In this document: positions 1 to 10,482 of the stretch, one piece after another | Layout of the letters: each line of letters starts with the position of its first letter | Numbering within the stretch: position 1 is the stretch's first letter | Origin: Bradysia coprophila | Lineage: Eukaryota > Arthropoda > Insecta > Diptera > Sciaridae | Length of the DNA stretch: 64,000 bases | Assembly: GCF_014529535.1 (NCBI RefSeq) | Contig: NW_023503727.1 | Location: 310,001 to 374,000, forward strand | Direction of reading: 5' to 3' | Position numbers and translations under genes: made by a program | Notes under the pieces: generated by a model | What the model was told of the DNA's origin: nothing | Databases searched by the model: none | The model's input: the letters and a program-made list of their open reading frames with translations, nothing else

Positions 1-1033
1 TCAAAACCACGGCGATATTACGTAGATTAACGTAAGGTTGACTGACTGAAAGCTTACAAGTTCAACTTACAGAAATATGATGATATGAAATAGGGGCCGT
101 GATACAAGTTCCAACATCAAAATTGCCTTGAAAAGAAAGCTCATCTTTACATTCTGATTTAATTCACCTTTTATTGTGTTACACGTTCCCACAAAATACC
201 TAAATGTACATCATTGTGCACGTGCTCGTAAATTAGATCCGCTCATTTTCGAATTGTGTGATTGAATTTATCGCTTCAACACTAATACACAATCGATGAT
301 TTATTGGAAACGAGACCTTGACTGCATTCAGCTCAACACGTTGCTATTGCTCTTGAAAAAAAAAAAAAAAATTGGAAATGGCATAAACGTAGAGTGTGTC
401 TCTTTGTGTGCTCAACATCAAAGACATACCATTGATAAAAAAAAGCCATCGCCATACAATGGAATTATTTATTTGTTTAATGTTCCATATTAACATCAAA
501 TGGTTCGGACAAAAGTTATTAACAATCATAATAACAGCACACTTTGATTATATGGACCGACAACCAGACGGTCCCGAACTGATTGACCGGCACGTTCTTT
601 TATTACCCGAAAACGGATTAATTTCAGAGAGAATCTTTTCTTTAAAGAATAATTTTAATATTTCGCGCATTCTATCAGCAATTTACATTTTATGGTTCAC
701 CATTCTGTTTCTTATGCAAATTATGCTCTACGATTTTTCGGAAAGTCTTTCAACGCGAACTGATAAGGATTTTCTTGTCACACAAGCGACTAGAGAAGTC
801 GGTTGTATTCAAATTGAAAATTTACCATAATGCTGGATACACATTTGAATATGACCGTTGCTATTCGCAACCGTGTGCGAATAGAGTATTATAAGCTACT
901 CGCACTTGCGTGTGAAGAGCACCTTATAGTGCGAAAAGCATCTAATAAGTTTTTGCTTCCCACCATGGTGATACCACTCCGTAGCTCCATATGTTACATT
1001 TTACAAAAGGAATTGTAAGCTCTATGTTTGGAT
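1..1033. other. Intergenic, no recognised gene
   Basis: I recognise no conserved protein here. The only notable open frame is the 144-codon frame on the plus strand at 396-830, listed separately. The stretch is AT-rich and has a short poly-A run near 355-370. Confidence 0.5.
396..830 (+). CDS. Unrecognised open frame with one hydrophobic segment
   Basis: This is an uninterrupted 144-codon frame. A methionine at codon 22 precedes a hydrophobic stretch, and a second possible membrane segment (ISRILSAIYILWFTILFLMQ) lies near residues 89-108. I see no family motif, no convincing splice sites joining it to other exons, and no poly-A signal. It could be a broken fragment of a membrane protein or chance in AT-rich DNA. 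No function is proposed. Confidence 0.15.
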   Translation: MSLCVLNIKDIPLIKKSHRHTMELFICLMFHINIKWFGQKLLTIIITAHFDYMDRQPDGPELIDRHVLLLPENGLISERIFSLKNNFNISRILSAIYILWFTILFLMQIMLYDFSESLSTRTDKDFLVTQATREVGCIQIENLP

Positions 1034-1174
1034 CAGGGCCTATTTTACGGAAACATGTTTCTCAAGTTTTTGAAAGTTTCCAAAATGTTTCTGAAAAGTT
1101 TCTTAAAGTTTCTCAAAGTTTCTTAAAGTTTCTAGAAAAGTTCTCTTAAGAAACTTTCCGGGAAAAGGCGTCAG
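1034..1174. mobile_element. Degenerate hAT-like MITE with TTTCT(C/T)AAAG repeats
   Basis: The left end reads CAGGGCCTATTTTACGGAAA, matching the CAGGG-type ends of the better preserved elements at 15908 and 24303. The interior is a run of related words (gtttctcaaa, gtttcttaaa). The right end (tttccgggaaaaggcgtcag, ending at 1174) resembles a decayed inverted copy of the left end. No clear 8-bp target duplication remains, so the borders are approximate. Confidence 0.4.
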
Positions 1175-2837
1175 AGAAAGTTTTCTGTTAGCATAACACA
1201 TACGGCTATTCATTCATCTGTTATCGGTAACGACGAAAAAATAAAGACAAGCTCTGGTTAATATGGACCTTTATATAGTCAAATACACGTTAAAAAAAAT
1301 TGAAGTACAAGATTTGAAATCAACTGATTGAAAATACTTTGATCGATGGAAGTAATAGACCCGATAATACTGATCATATGCTTGCCGTCTGTAACAGGTT
1401 AATACAGTCACTGGAGACAGTACAGCCAACGGTCCGACGTATATGATGTCCTGAGTGATCGGCCTAGTCTAGCACTACAATCCCCTAAAATTTGAACGAA
1501 GTTGATCTCTCATTACTCGAGATAATCAGGGTGAAACAATTTCCACCTGAAAACCACCGATTTTTCAAACCGCTCTACCACGAAAACGACAATTTTGAGA
1601 GAGGCGACATATACCTCGTTTAAATCGTAATGAAGCAAGGATTTCATAAAATTCACTTCAAAAGTCCGGATGGCATGACTAGCCGATTATTCGGAGAATT
1701 CGCGATTTCACTCTTAAGCTTCGAAATCTAAAAAAAATCGTTTCCGTGCAAATAGTCTATTAGATGCGTTATTCGCACGGGAAGGCGAATAGTCACTTCG
1801 TTTGAATATTATGGGTATAAATGATCGGTTTGAAAAACGTTTTTATTGAAAATTATCATAATGAGATGCTTTTTATCAGAGTTCGGCATCGGTTTAGTTA
1901 AATCGGATTATCCGATCAGACAATATAAAAACCATTCAATGGATTGGAACAATTATTGCGGTGGATAAGTGTTTGTATCAATCGGTTTAAATTGAGACAA
2001 TAGACACCCATTTCGGCAAGTGTATGAAGTCTATATTGAAGCCGCGACTTTTGCTGTTCGGTTCTTTATTTTTAAAGCTTACAACCATTAAAGCTCTGAA
2101 TTATGCGCTTAATTCAATTATTTCAAGAGGTCAAAGTTCTGTTGAAAATAGATGTTTCTAAAAGCGGTGAAGTGGTTCTAAAAATACATTGATTGGAAGT
2201 GCAAAGAAAAAATTATCAAAGAAGAGGCTTGGCCTCAGGACAAATTCGTTGGCAAATTTATTGCGAGTTTGTTTCTTAGAAATTCGTTCAAATAGTCTCA
2301 TCAGGTGATGTACGTACACACAATTCAGAATGGAGCTTCATTCATAAAAGTATATGAACGACCCATTCATCATTCGGCTGTGAGAGCTGTGTTGTATAAT
2401 GTATATCAAAATGCTTTTTATGTTTTGCGAATATATATTCTGACATTGGACACACAATTACAAGTTCGTTTATTGAATTGAATGTTTGACCTTTATGCAA
2501 AGTTTAATTTCCATAATCGCACACATATTTTGTCGGATAACGCGTCACTAGTTTTTAGATGAGGCTACAATCTGGTGTAAAATTTTGCTCTTGGATGCTA
2601 TTCGAAAACAAAAATATTTATTTAATAATTCTATACACGACCCGCAACGACATTCAATACATTTGATTTATTGTTCGTGATAACATGCTGTAGAAGCTTT
2701 AATTTTAGCGTCGAATGAATTACCATTTCGTCCTAGACAAATAAAATGAAATTCGTCCTCAGATCCTTTGGTTCTTTCTCAACCGATTGTTCAATTTCGC
2801 TTGTTTGAGGGAAATAGATTTGAAAGGAATCATCATC
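1175..2837. other. Intergenic, no recognised gene
   Basis: No open frame or RNA that I can support. The DNA is AT-rich and single copy in appearance. Confidence 0.4.
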
Positions 2838-4444
2838 ATCCCAACAAAAATCTCTTCGAGAAAAGTGTGACGCAGTCTTTGAAATACAATTTCTAAAATG
2901 AATGATATCGCTAGAGTTGACGCTTTCAGCTTCGTTACGCAAAAATTAAATTTTACACCCAATTAGTTCAAACAACCTGGCTTAGGTTTTCTCATCATCT
3001 GCCAAATAATTTTTACAAAAAAAAAATTTAGACTGGAAACAACCAAAATTTTACCAAAAAAATCTGCGTCAACCTAAGCCAGCTTGTTTGAACTAATTGG
3101 GTGTAAAATTTAATTTTTGCGTAACGAAGCTGAAAGCGTCAACTCTAGCGATATCATTCATTTTAGAAATTGTATTTCAAAGACTGCGTCACACTTTTCT
3201 CGAAGAGATTTTTGTTGGGATATCAGTCGTTTTAGAAGTGTAGTCAACACTGCTTTTTATAACAGTTTACAGTTTTAATTCAACAATTTTACGAAAATCG
3301 AAAATTTGACGAAATTTGACGAAATTCGAAAACTTGACAAAATTTGACGAAATTCGAAAATTTGACGAAAATCGAAAATTTGACGAAATTTGAAAATTTG
3401 ACAAAATTTGAAAATTTGACGAAATTTGAAAATTTGACGAAATTTGACGAAATTCGAAAATTTGACAAAATTTAACGAAATTCGAAAATTTGACAAAATT
3501 TGATGAAATTCGAAAATTTGACGAAAATCGAAAATTTGACGAAATTTGAAAATTTTACGAAATTTGAAAATTTGACGAAATTCGAAAATTTGACGAAATT
3601 TTACGAAATTCGAAAATTTGACGAAATTTGACGAAATTCGAAAATTTGACGAAATTTGAAAATTTGACGAAAATCGAAAATTTGACGAAATTCCAAAATC
3701 TGACGAATCTCGTAAAACTCTGAGACTTTGCCGAAGAAAGTATTCTCTATCTCTCATAACCCAAAAAAATATTAGTCCTTTCATCCTACGCTCGAGTAGC
3801 TCAAAATTTGGTCACTCTTATCACTCTAGCTCAAACGAATCTGCCCCGATTTTTTTGTTCGAATCGTGTTACGAATACCTTTCATTTGATGGGTCACACG
3901 CCTGTAGGTTTCAATACAGCTACGCTACAGCCGTAAACGCGTTCCCGACCCTCGAAAACCACACTCAGAAACCACTTCGAGACCAATAAAACAAAATTCT
4001 GGTTTTTCCTGGGGTAATGGCGTATCACATTTTCATTTTTATGCCCACCCTGAGGTTCCTGCAAAATTTCATGGAGATTGGCTGACTAGTTTCCGAGATC
4101 GACCGTCGATAGATAGACAGATAGACAGATAGATAGAAACATACAGAGTAAGTTGAAAGATTTTGATTGTTTGGAAAACGTTAATTTGGTGCATTTTCTA
4201 TCAAAATGACCAACTTCAAAACGATGTATCTCCGGCAATTTTAAAGTTACATAGTCGAGTGATAGCTCGTTTTGCTCGTATTTGAAGCGCGAATAAGATA
4301 GAATAGGATTTGTGGTGATACAGGCCAAAGGAAAGAAACTTAAATTCTCGCCTATATGTAGTTGCCGCGTCTCAAAAAAATTTCTTCGTTCTTTTTTTGG
4401 AAGTTAGACTGCGTCAAGTCCTCCGCTAACGCTCCGGACATGAT
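2838..4444. mobile_element. R1 repeat family, copy 1 (foldback head, satellite body)
   Basis: This copy shares long, nearly identical blocks with those at 24608-26194, 40748-42067 (inverted) and 62687-64000 (inverted). Order: an inverted-repeat head (atcccaacaaaaatctcttc at 2838, its reverse complement ending near 3222), a unique spacer, the gacgaaattcgaaaatt satellite, a conserved block (tcctacgctcgagtagctc), a tctatctg-type microsatellite near 4105-4140, and the end word gctccggacatgat. It has no transposase frame, so it appears non-autonomous. The superfamily is not identified and no target duplication could be fixed. Confidence 0.7.
3285..3705. repeat. gacgaaattcgaaaattt minisatellite inside R1
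   Basis: About 420 bp of degenerate tandem copies of an 18-bp word (tcgaaaatttgacgaaat) and its 10-bp half. Lengths differ strongly between R1 copies: about 420 bp here, about 200 bp at 25190, about 130 bp at 41700 and over 330 bp at 63665. The long open frame across it (FRQIFKF repeats) follows from the 18-bp period and is not a gene. Confidence 0.85.
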
Positions 4445-7400
4445 TAAACTAAGTCATACATACCGAGTCATGTCATTGTTGGCATTAAAATTGTTATTGG
4501 AAGAGTAAGAAAGTATTGAGATAAGCCAATAACATTCGAGCCCAGAATACTTAAAAAAAATGAAAACAAACGAAAACCTCGATTACGACAATACAATAAC
4601 AACCTTCGGAGAGTGTATGTATGACGATATGATAAACGGGTGATGCTCAATCGTGCAGCATATATTATTCGGTTTGTTCAGTGAATATTTTTACGTTTGG
4701 TTGCAATTCATTTCACCACCAAAACTATATATCCATAAATCGAGATATTAGATTTGGGTATATATACACTCCATACACTCGACTAATGTATACTCACATA
4801 GTTGCGAACTGTTCCGTGTATCACATCCGAATTCAAATTTATCCAAATTTGAATTGATCAAATTGGGTCATGATTTTGCGGTCGTTTGATTATAATATGC
4901 GGAATGGAGATGAAAATTGGGGACGTTTGTATTTAATTGGAAAATAAATTTTATTGGGATGGCAATATTTGTCCGGTTCTTGAGTATCGTTTATAATGTA
5001 TGCGACGCTGTTACGAAACGGGAAGGGGTGGTTTGGTCTGGAGTAAAACTGAGTGATTTTTTGGTACAATCAATCAATAAAGGAATTTGTTTACCACAAA
5101 AATATAGAAGTTTTTCATTACATTACAATTACGACAGTATAAGGGTTTTAGCAAATTAGCTCTTAGTTTGGAAAAACGATATGATCAAGTGGGAGCGAAC
5201 GGTTTTCCAAACTCCTATCACGTAGCAAATATTAGTCCGATTGAAAAACTAATAACTGTTCCGGAGTCCTGAGGTCATTTGCTATACGCTGACACTTTAT
5301 TTGACTAAAATCCTGCGAGAAAAATTTGATAATTTTTCTCCTGATATTACTAACACTGGATCTGATATATTCGTGGCATAGCGACGCGTTTTTGTATTGA
5401 TAACGTAAAAGAATAGTTGACGATAAAAAAATGACTGCCATAGTATCGTTCCAGATGCTGTTCCAGCTGTAGAGCCCCCGGAAAGAAGGAAAAAATCTGT
5501 GTTTTGGCACCAACGTTTTTTCCAACACTTCTGTGGGCTTGCAGCACAAAAGTACTGGGTTCATTTATATGTGCAACGATAGTGGGTGAGGCCAGCTACA
5601 ACACCCCATACTCAGTTTCGTGGAACATCGAAGCTGCAGAGGCGGACTCTCCGAACATTCACTACATTTTTAGTCATAACTCTCGTGGATCTACTCGCAC
5701 CAAGCGGTGCGTATACTCTACCTGTAGGTCTTTCCAAGGCCGACATTCGTACAACATTACAACAATTTAAAATAATTTTTTCTTGAGTTATTGCCGAAAA
5801 ACTGTTTTCGGTACCCTCCGGCATGTCTTCACTTTTGAACGCTTTTCACAGAAAACAATTTTTTTTAGAAAAAGTGAAAGATACGTGCTTCCTAGAATTG
5901 AAAAACGAATCCAACGAGCTATCACTCATTAAAATCGGAGACCGCTTGTTCCCCAATCACCTGAAGATTTGGCGATATCACTCTTAAGACAGTCAATGCC
6001 AACAAAACCTCTCGTTTGCAGAAAAGACTTAAAAACTAAAGAACCATCGGCAACTCATCCATCATATCATTCTGTTTAGAATGAACACGGCACTGGCTTT
6101 CAAAGTTCCGGCTGAGTTTGCTTAACATCACTGTTACAGAGGTTCGGAAAATGTATGTTTTCTGGTGATATAGGGTCATGGTTATTTATCACAATTACTA
6201 ATGTCAGCGATCTATTTTTTTGAGAACCAACTTCACTGCTATGAAGTTATTTATAATGTTCATTTAACCAGAAAATGGAGCGTAATGACCGGAAAAAATG
6301 GTGGCGCCTCTACAGACCAACCGAGGTTTCTTTTATAGTTTATGTATGACTCCTCCTTATCAAACTGTTTGTTTTCCATTCTGTACTTTATTGGTCTTTG
6401 TTTAATATTTCTCTAAAATATGCGGGCGAACAATTGACATCATTATTTTATTGACAATATTTGAAGGGGTTTAGCGCGAAAGATGCTAATTTTTTGCATT
6501 AATTCATTTTAAAGAGAACCATCAAGTCAAAATATACGAATGATATTAAGCACACAAAGTAAACAACGGGTGTACTGAGTAATATGGGTTTTTTTGCGCA
6601 AAAAAAAAACGAGAATAATGAAGTACTTAAACATTTACAAGGTGCAAGATATTACACAATGTCGTTTAAAACTAATTTTGTTTATGGTTTGTTATTTTTT
6701 GCAAAGTCGTTATGATTTATATCTTCACACCATTTCGGAAATATTTTATGAAACATTAGCGGCGTTCTATCATCGGTCCTATTTTTCTAAATTTCGTTAC
6801 AATGTTTGAGTTATATGTTTACATCGGCTTTTACTTACCTTAAATTGAGGAATTTTTTCACTTAAACCTCTACATCACTAGCATATATGCAATCGACGAA
6901 TCTGTGGTGTAAACATTATTAAATTATAGGATTTTATTATTCATCTTAATCTTTCACAAGCGACAAGAATATCACCAGAAGAATTGTCGAATCTGTTACT
7001 TCTTTTGATCAAACGTACAAGAAGTATTTTGAATCTCTTAATTCATTTGTTTCAACATACAATTAACTATAAAGACTACAACTAACTAAAAGTGATGATT
7101 GCTAACCATTGTCGTCGCAGTCGATAACAGATGAAACGACCGTGTGCAAACGCTTGCTATCATATTCTTCGAAGTCAAAAGTTTTGACTCAAGACTTTAC
7201 AGCTCATTCAACTCGTATGGACACAGGACCGAATATATTGAGAAATATGTTACTAAATTCACTACATTTCACGAAAAAAAAAACAGGTCAGGTAAGGGTC
7301 AGTCCCTGGACAAAGTGGGCCAGTCCTGGCGCGTTAAGAAACAAGGACATTGAAAAAATGTAAAGCACGAACGGTTAAAAAATTGTGGCCGTCGTAAGGT

Positions 7401-7640
7401 TCATTGCGTAGAGAGTAAACGCTAGAGCAGCCCTAAAAAAATAAACAGATTTAGTAAAATTTAGTGAAATAATTCTCTGTCGGTTCTGGTGTTATTAGTG
7501 GATTACGTAATTATGGGAGAAATGAAATGTCCAAGGGCTCGGTGACACAATTGCTGTCGTATCTATTTTCCATCTTTTCTCTCTTATATACGTAATCTAC
7601 TATCAACTCACTGCAAACAAAGGACCAGAAGAGATTTTTA
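4445..7640. other. Intergenic, only unrecognised short open frames
   Basis: Open frames of 60-110 codons occur, for example 4917-5159 (+), 5232-5564 (-), 5504-5770 (+) and 6594-6809 (+). None shows a family motif, and the overlapping frames at 5232-5824 on both strands cannot all be real. I see no tRNA. A fragment near 6960-7070 (cgacaagaat, followed by gtcgaatctgttacttcttt) resembles the TTAA element at 46989. Confidence 0.4.
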
Positions 7641-7940
7641 GCCCCGTACGAAGTACAAAGGGGCTTATAGGATTACGATGCCGTGTGTAATTGATGGAAT
7701 TCGAAGCAGACGGTAAGGGCAAAGTGTTTGCCTATGTTCAATGAACATTGTTCATAGATAACGAATCCGCAATAAAAATTTTGACTGTCCGTCTGTCCGT
7801 CTGTCTGTCCGTCACGTCGATATCTTGAGTAAATCAAATCCGATTTCAATTTTTTTTTTTCCCTGAAAGATAGTCAAAACAGTGAGGCTAAGTTCGAAGA
7901 TGGGCATATTTCGTGAGTTAGGGCCGCCTAAGTGCTTTAA
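7641..7940. mobile_element. R2 repeat family, left part, interrupted by piggyBac
   Basis: It begins gccccgtacgaagtacaaag, the same as the start of the copy at 10693. It contains the gtctgtccgtctgtc microsatellite and the block 'gagttagggccgcctaagtg'. It breaks at the TTAA at 7937-7940 and resumes at 10483 with ggtcttttggggatattt. The uninterrupted version of the same join is readable at 10928-10960. No coding capacity was seen. Confidence 0.75.
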
Positions 7941-10478
7941 CACGACGAAGTAAATACTAAAATGTACTAGCTTTGACGAAAAATACCTACGGCTTCGTCT
8001 TATCGATGGCTGCGATAAGTGACACACTACAGTGTCAGTGTCAAAAAACAAAATGGCCTAAAAGCCATGGGATAAACAAATTTCCCCAAAAATTTTTTAG
8101 TTATTTCATCGGAGTCGATGGACTTGATTTACAAAACTAAATCATATTCCCGTATTTATGCTTTTCGAAGTAAAGTAAGTTGTGAAAAGATCAAGATTCA
8201 AATTCACGGTTCAATATCGGTGGAACAGGAATTTTCAAGACCCACAAACAATGGACCACCGAGTGATGAATTTTTTGTCTCTCCTTCGAAAATTTGACAT
8301 CAGCTGAAATTTAGTGAAGAAACTTCGCAGTCTCTCCAAAAACAGATGTTTACAGGAACGTTTATTGTGTACCAGGATTATTTTTACAATTATTGGCAGT
8401 CGCTTCAAAGTTAGATGTTTTCAGGAACGTTTATTTTGTACCAGGATCATTTTTACAATTAAAAATCTCTTTGTTTACAATCGAAGTTACTCGTGGTTTT
8501 TTTGAAAACAAGGTGGACACATTGCAGGTTTCCCGGGACAGCTAGAGCATCGATAGCAAGTTTCCTTTCTTATATTTTGCTCGACACATTTCTTGCATCG
8601 TTGATAGTGGGTAGGCTTGTAGTTATCCGGAATAGGGATTTTCTCCATAAGGTGAAGGCTTGTTGGTTCAACAATTTTAGGAATAGGCACACAAATGCTG
8701 GAAATAGGACGACCGGATGATGGAATGAACTGAATCAGCTGTTTACCTTCTTGAACAGAGTGTGGCAACTGTATCTATAATAGATTAGATTGTTAGCCTA
8801 TGTTTTGTTCTGATGCACATCTTCTTACCAACGATATGATCAGCGAGTCCCTAAACTCTAAGAAAGACGTCCCCGGATGATATTTTCTATACAAAAAGTA
8901 GGAGTTCCACACGGCCATATCCAGTAAATGAAAAAGCACTTTCTTGTACCATCTGATGGTTTTCCGAGGGGAACTGTAATATGCCGTCATTTGATCCAGG
9001 CGATCTACTCCACCCATGTTTTTGTTGTAATTGACGACATCTTTTGGTTTCATTTTTACTTCACCAAAGCGATTTGCAGCTTCTACCTATTGTCGACAAA
9101 AATGAATCGTTGTTAGCGAGTTACAAATTCACTTTTATACTAGTTCAGGGTGATGTGCCGTTGAAATAGAGAGTACATCGCGCTTGTCCTTCCATTTAGT
9201 CACATATACTTCACCATTTCTTCGCCATATAATTTCGCCCTTCTTCAATTTTGCTGTGACAACTTCTTTTGGATTGTATTTACGGTCAGCTCTTAGCGTA
9301 CCTGTGATGTGAGTTTGTTTTGACAGCAAATAATTCGATAGGGTCAGGCTGTTGTAAAAATTGTCCATAAATAAATTATGGCCCCTATCAAGGTACGGTT
9401 CCATCAGTATTTCCACTATTTTTTGAGTTTTTCCGCCCGATTCTGTCGAATTCGGATCTTTTCCTTGATAGATTATCATATTCAGAACGTAGCCGTCAGC
9501 AGTAGTCAGCTCATAAAACTTAATTCCATACTTAGCTGCCTTGGTTTTTATGAATTGACGAAAGCTAAGTCTTCCTCTAAATAAAAGGAGGGACTCATCT
9601 AATGACAAATCTCTGCTGGGTATGTAAGCAGCATTGAAACTTTTAATAAGAGCATCTACCAGGCGGTTTACTTTTACCAATTTGTCTTGCTTTTCCCCTT
9701 CATGAAATGGCGTGTGACAATTGAAAGTGCGAAGCAACGTTTGGTAACGTCTTCCAGACATTGTTGCCGGAAAAATTGGATGAAAGTATAGTGGATGCTT
9801 CGAGAAAGCATTTCGGATTGTTGGGAACTTGCATTGTGCCATAAGCAGCGATAATCCGAAAAATTTATGCATTTCCGTGATATCCGTGGGGCAGAAATTT
9901 ACTTTTGGACTCTTTCTCGTGACTGGCACTGGCTTCGCAAACAATTCTCTTCCATATTCGTTTGTCGAACTTACAATCATTTCCATAATATCTCCAGTAA
10001 GTATGTTGTCGAAAACATCCCTCGGACTGCTATCTTTGGTAATATCGATAGTTATTGTTCCTTCCGGATCAGTGGCAAATGGAAATTGGCGAATGTCCCT
10101 GACATCACAAGACCAATTTTTCTCTAAATCTGTACAGTCAACACGGTCGCTGTTCTCATACATGCGAAGAGTATCTTCCGGTAAATGTTCGTCATAGAGA
10201 GGATCATCATCTTCCAATAAATGTTCGTCTTCAGTTTCTTCACTAAATTCAGAGTCTGAATCTTCCTCAAGAAATGAATCCGAGTCTACATCCTCTACAT
10301 CCACAAATAATGATTGACTCAAAGAATTACGTTTCAAGCTACGCCTTCCATCCGCCATTTTTTTTCTTAACTTTGCTTTGATTTTTAATCGTTAATTTAG
10401 CAACGAATACTTTAATTTAAAACCAATCTAGTACTACATTTTGAAAATTCACTCGCGGCCGCATTTAACGAAATCGTG
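7941..10478 (-). mobile_element. Complete piggyBac-type transposon (2538 bp)
   Basis: TTAA occurs immediately outside both ends (7937-7940 and 10479-10482). Removing the element plus one TTAA restores the continuous R2 repeat, which has a filled-site counterpart at 10928-10960. The ends start CACGA on both sides, and a subterminal inverted pair (AAAATGTACTAG near 7959, CTAGTACTACATTTT near 10428) supports the boundaries. The inside carries one transposase gene on the minus strand. TTAA targeting and duplication are known hallmarks of piggyBac. Confidence 0.92.
8487..10358 (-). CDS. piggyBac-type transposase (587 aa, three exons)
   Basis: Catalyses cut-and-paste transposition of the surrounding element. 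Exons on the minus strand are 10358-9141, 9086-8829 and 8774-8487. Both introns are 54 nt with GT-AG borders and keep the frame, giving 587 residues, close to the roughly 594 of the family founder. The N-terminus is acidic (residues 20-60). The DDD triad is visible as LSLDES (D254), FMDNFYN (D332) and GGVDRLDQ (D434), with spacing like the known piggyBac enzyme. The C-terminus carries a cysteine-rich zinc-binding region starting CKKC and continuing CYRCSSC and MCPPC. There is no stop or frameshift outside the two introns, so the gene looks intact and the insertion young. The start is the first Met after stops, followed by the acidic leader. Confidence 0.93.
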
Positions 10479-10482
10479 TTAA

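Noticed and set aside
1034-1174. 8-bp target duplication around the first hAT-like fragment
   Set aside because: Flanks GTTTGGAT and AGAAAGTT do not match.
3275-3784. 169-codon frame of FRQIFKF-type repeats (also 25169-25411, 63688-63990)
   Set aside because: It follows entirely from the 18-bp satellite period inside R1; length and sequence change with the tract.
5232-5824. Overlapping frames on both strands as a gene
   Set aside because: No motif, no splice pattern, and mutually exclusive frames.
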